A DNA stretch of 64,000 nt from contig NZ_JACRSP010000005.1 of the NCBI RefSeq assembly GCF_014384765.1, positions 1 to 64,000 on the forward strand, read 5' to 3'. Positions within the stretch are counted from its first letter, which is position 1; every line of letters starts with the position of its first letter. Shown piece by piece: positions 62,493 to 64,000 of this stretch. The notes below the pieces were generated by a model. It saw only the letters and a list, made by a program, of their open reading frames with translations, did no database searches and had not been told where the DNA came from. The stretch comes from Feifania hominis. GTDB lineage: Bacteria; Bacillota; Clostridia; Oscillospirales; Feifaniaceae. The position numbers were made by a program, and so were the translations under genes.

Positions 62493-64000
62493 TTTTGTCT
62501 GTGGGGCGGCATCCCTCTGCTCGCCGACGGCGAGCAGAAGAGCGCGCAGCTGTTCGACCGGGCTCTGCTTCGGGTCGACCTTGAGCGAGAGATAGGGCTT
62601 TTCGCCCGCGCTGTAGAGAAGCCGGCCGCGGTACTGCGCGGCGAGCGCCGCGACCGCGGGCAGAGGGATGTGGGTCGCGTCCACAAGGATGACGCTGCCC
62701 TTCTGCGAGATGTCCGCAATGCGCAGATTGGTCGCGAGATTCCGCAGCAGCGAGATGTCGCAGAGGTTGAGCACCGGCTTTGGAATCTCGCCGAAGCGGT
62801 CGCAGAACTCGTCGAGTAGGTCGTCGTAGTCCTCCCGGGTCTCGATGGCGGCGATCTTCTTGTACATGTCGATGCGCACCTCGCCGCTGCTGACATACTC
62901 CTCGGGGATGTGCGCGTCGATGAAGATGTCGACCGCGCACTCCTCCACCGGCGCGTCGAGAAGCCCCTTCTGCATGCGCACGGCCTCGTCGAGCAGCTTG
63001 ACATAGAGGTCATAGCCCACCGACTCCATGTGGCCGTGCTGCTGCGCGCCGAGCACATTGCCTGCCCCGCGGATCTCGAGGTCGCGCAGCGCGATCTTGA
63101 AGCCCGAGCCGAACTCCGTGAACTCCCGTATGGTCGACAGGCGCTTGGTCGCGTCCTCGCTGAGGGCGCGGCCGCGGCGGTAGGTCAGATAGGCCACCGC
63201 CCGCCGGTGGGAGCGCCCCACCCGCCCGCGGATCTGGTAGAGCTGCGCAAGGCCGAGCTTGTCGGCGTCCTCAATGATGAGGGTGTTGGCGTTGGGCACG
63301 TCGATGCCGGTCTCGATGATGGTGGTGCAGACGAGCACGTCGATCTCGCCCGCGACCACGTCCCGCCAGATGTCGGAAAGCTCGCTCTCCGACATCTTGC
63401 CGTGTGCCACCGCCACCGCGGCGTCGGGCAGCAGCTCCTGGAGCTTTGCCGCCGTGCGCGTGATGGAGTCGACGCGGTTGTGCAGATAGAAGACCTGTCC
63501 CCCGCGGCGCAGCTCGCGCCGGATGGCCTCGACGATGACGCCGAGCTCGTGCTCGATGACATAGGTCTGCACCGGAACACGGTCGTGGGGCGGCTCCTCG
63601 ATGAGCGACATGTCGCGGATGCCCGAGAGGGCCATGTTGAGTGTGCGCGGGATGGGGGTCGCCGTGAGGGTGAGCGCGTCCACGCGCTTGGTCAGCTCCT
63701 TGAGGCGCTCCTTGTGGGTCACGCCGAAGCGCTGCTCCTCGTCGATGATGACGAGCCCGAGGTCGCGGAACGTCACGTCCTTTTGAATCAGGCGATGGGT
63801 GCCCACCACAATGTCAAGCTCGCCGTTTTGCAGCTTTCGGATGATCTCGCGCTGCTGCTTCGGCGTGCGGAAGCGGCAGAGCACATCCACCCGGATGGGA
63901 TAGTCCTCAAAGCGCTTTAAAATGGTCTCGTAGTGCTGCCAGGCGAGAATGGTCGTCGGCACGAGAAGCGCCACCTGCTTGCTGTCGTTGACCGCCTTGA
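62490..64000 (-). CDS. mfd: Transcription-repair coupling factor Mfd, C-terminal part
   Basis: The final 500 or so residues of Mfd, the ATP-driven translocase that removes stalled RNA polymerase and recruits UvrA; the gene continues beyond the window edge. Helicase motifs are seen: VGTHRLIQKDVTF, the DEEQ box in LVIIDEEQRFGV, TATPIPRTL, VCTTIIETGIDVPNANTLI and QIRGRVGRSHRRA. The TRCF C-terminal domain follows (EECAVDIFIDAHIPEEYV). The start of the helicase core and the RNA-polymerase-binding and UvrB-like parts lie outside. The reading frame is open to base 64000. Confidence 0.95.
   Translation of the reverse strand, partial: KAVNDSKQVALLVPTTILAWQHYETILKRFEDYPIRVDVLCRFRTPKQQREIIRKLQNGELDIVVGTHRLIQKDVTFRDLGLVIIDEEQRFGVTHKERLKELTKRVDALTLTATPIPRTLNMALSGIRDMSLIEEPPHDRVPVQTYVIEHELGVIVEAIRRELRRGGQVFYLHNRVDSITRTAAKLQELLPDAAVAVAHGKMSESELSDIWRDVVAGEIDVLVCTTIIETGIDVPNANTLIIEDADKLGLAQLYQIRGRVGRSHRRAVAYLTYRRGRALSEDATKRLSTIREFTEFGSGFKIALRDLEIRGAGNVLGAQQHGHMESVGYDLYVKLLDEAVRMQKGLLDAPVEECAVDIFIDAHIPEEYVSSGEVRIDMYKKIAAIETREDYDDLLDEFCDRFGEIPKPVLNLCDISLLRNLATNLRIADISQKGSVILVDATHIPLPAVAALAAQYRGRLLYSAGEKPYLSLKVDPKQSPVEQLRALLLAVGEQRDAAPQTK

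Overview
This 64 kb window is GC-rich chromosomal DNA of a Gram-positive anaerobe, most likely a Clostridia member of the Oscillospiraceae/Ruminococcaceae type. The evidence is the block rpmH-rnpA-yidD-yidC-jag-mnmE-mnmG-rsmG-noc, a YaaL-BofA pair as in spore formers, LexA with Bacillus-type GAAC-N4-GTTC boxes, a CIRCE element, short Firmicutes-type YidC, SLH-anchored surface proteins, and frequent GTG/TTG starts with strong AGGAGG-like ribosome sites. No genus can be named from the sequence alone.

Layout. 1-7.3 kb: a cut-off gene, then a five-gene peptide (Dpp/Opp-type) ABC importer followed by an Xaa-Pro peptidase, a peptide uptake and breakdown operon. 7.3-10.6 kb: a hairpin-rich tandem repeat, a YerB-like lipoprotein, a RibD-C-like reductase, a small membrane protein and lexA with two SOS boxes. 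10.7-18.8 kb: the rpmH...noc block. 18.8-24 kb: small accessory genes, prfB, two tRNA-Ser genes, a GH25 lysozyme and two acetyltransferases. 24-26.5 kb: a short phage-like replication/regulation cassette with its own operator-like repeats. 26.5-32.8 kb (minus strand): an MFS carrier, then a likely operon of a KdpD-like kinase, a KdpE-like regulator, a Na/phosphate cotransporter and a DUF368 (PopT-type) lipid-phosphate transporter. 32.8-35.2 kb: 142-bp tandem repeats and an AT-richer SLH-HtrA-type protease. 35-39 kb: heat-shock genes (CIRCE, Hsp20, ClpB). 39-43.3 kb: three paralogous envelope proteins, each with signal peptide, outer domain, one membrane helix and a cytoplasmic zinc ribbon. 43.3-46.7 kb: SIS-family hexuloisomerase, YitT, VanZ, YgjP-type peptidase, DUF1294. 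46.7-51.1 kb: a tyrosine recombinase, a 279-bp segment bounded by perfect 34-bp inverted repeats, and a 1054-residue SLH surface protein. 51-54 kb: BofA, YaaL, a P1 peptidase, an HD protein. 54-58.4 kb: a divergent type IIA topoisomerase pair. 58.6-62.4 kb: a conserved unknown and a second cluster of zinc-ribbon membrane proteins. 62.5-64 kb: the 3' part of mfd.

The most interesting system is the recombinase, inverted-repeat segment and SLH protein at 46.7-51.1 kb. It has the architecture of a DNA-inversion phase switch for a surface protein. The perfect 34-bp repeats start on the last base of the recombinase stop codon and end about 50 bp before the ribosome site of the surface-protein gene. 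A second unexpected pattern is a family of tiny hairpins with a TTGC/TGC loop and variable but self-complementary stems. They are scattered between genes in tandem arrays and also lie inside the repeat-coding parts of two envelope genes.
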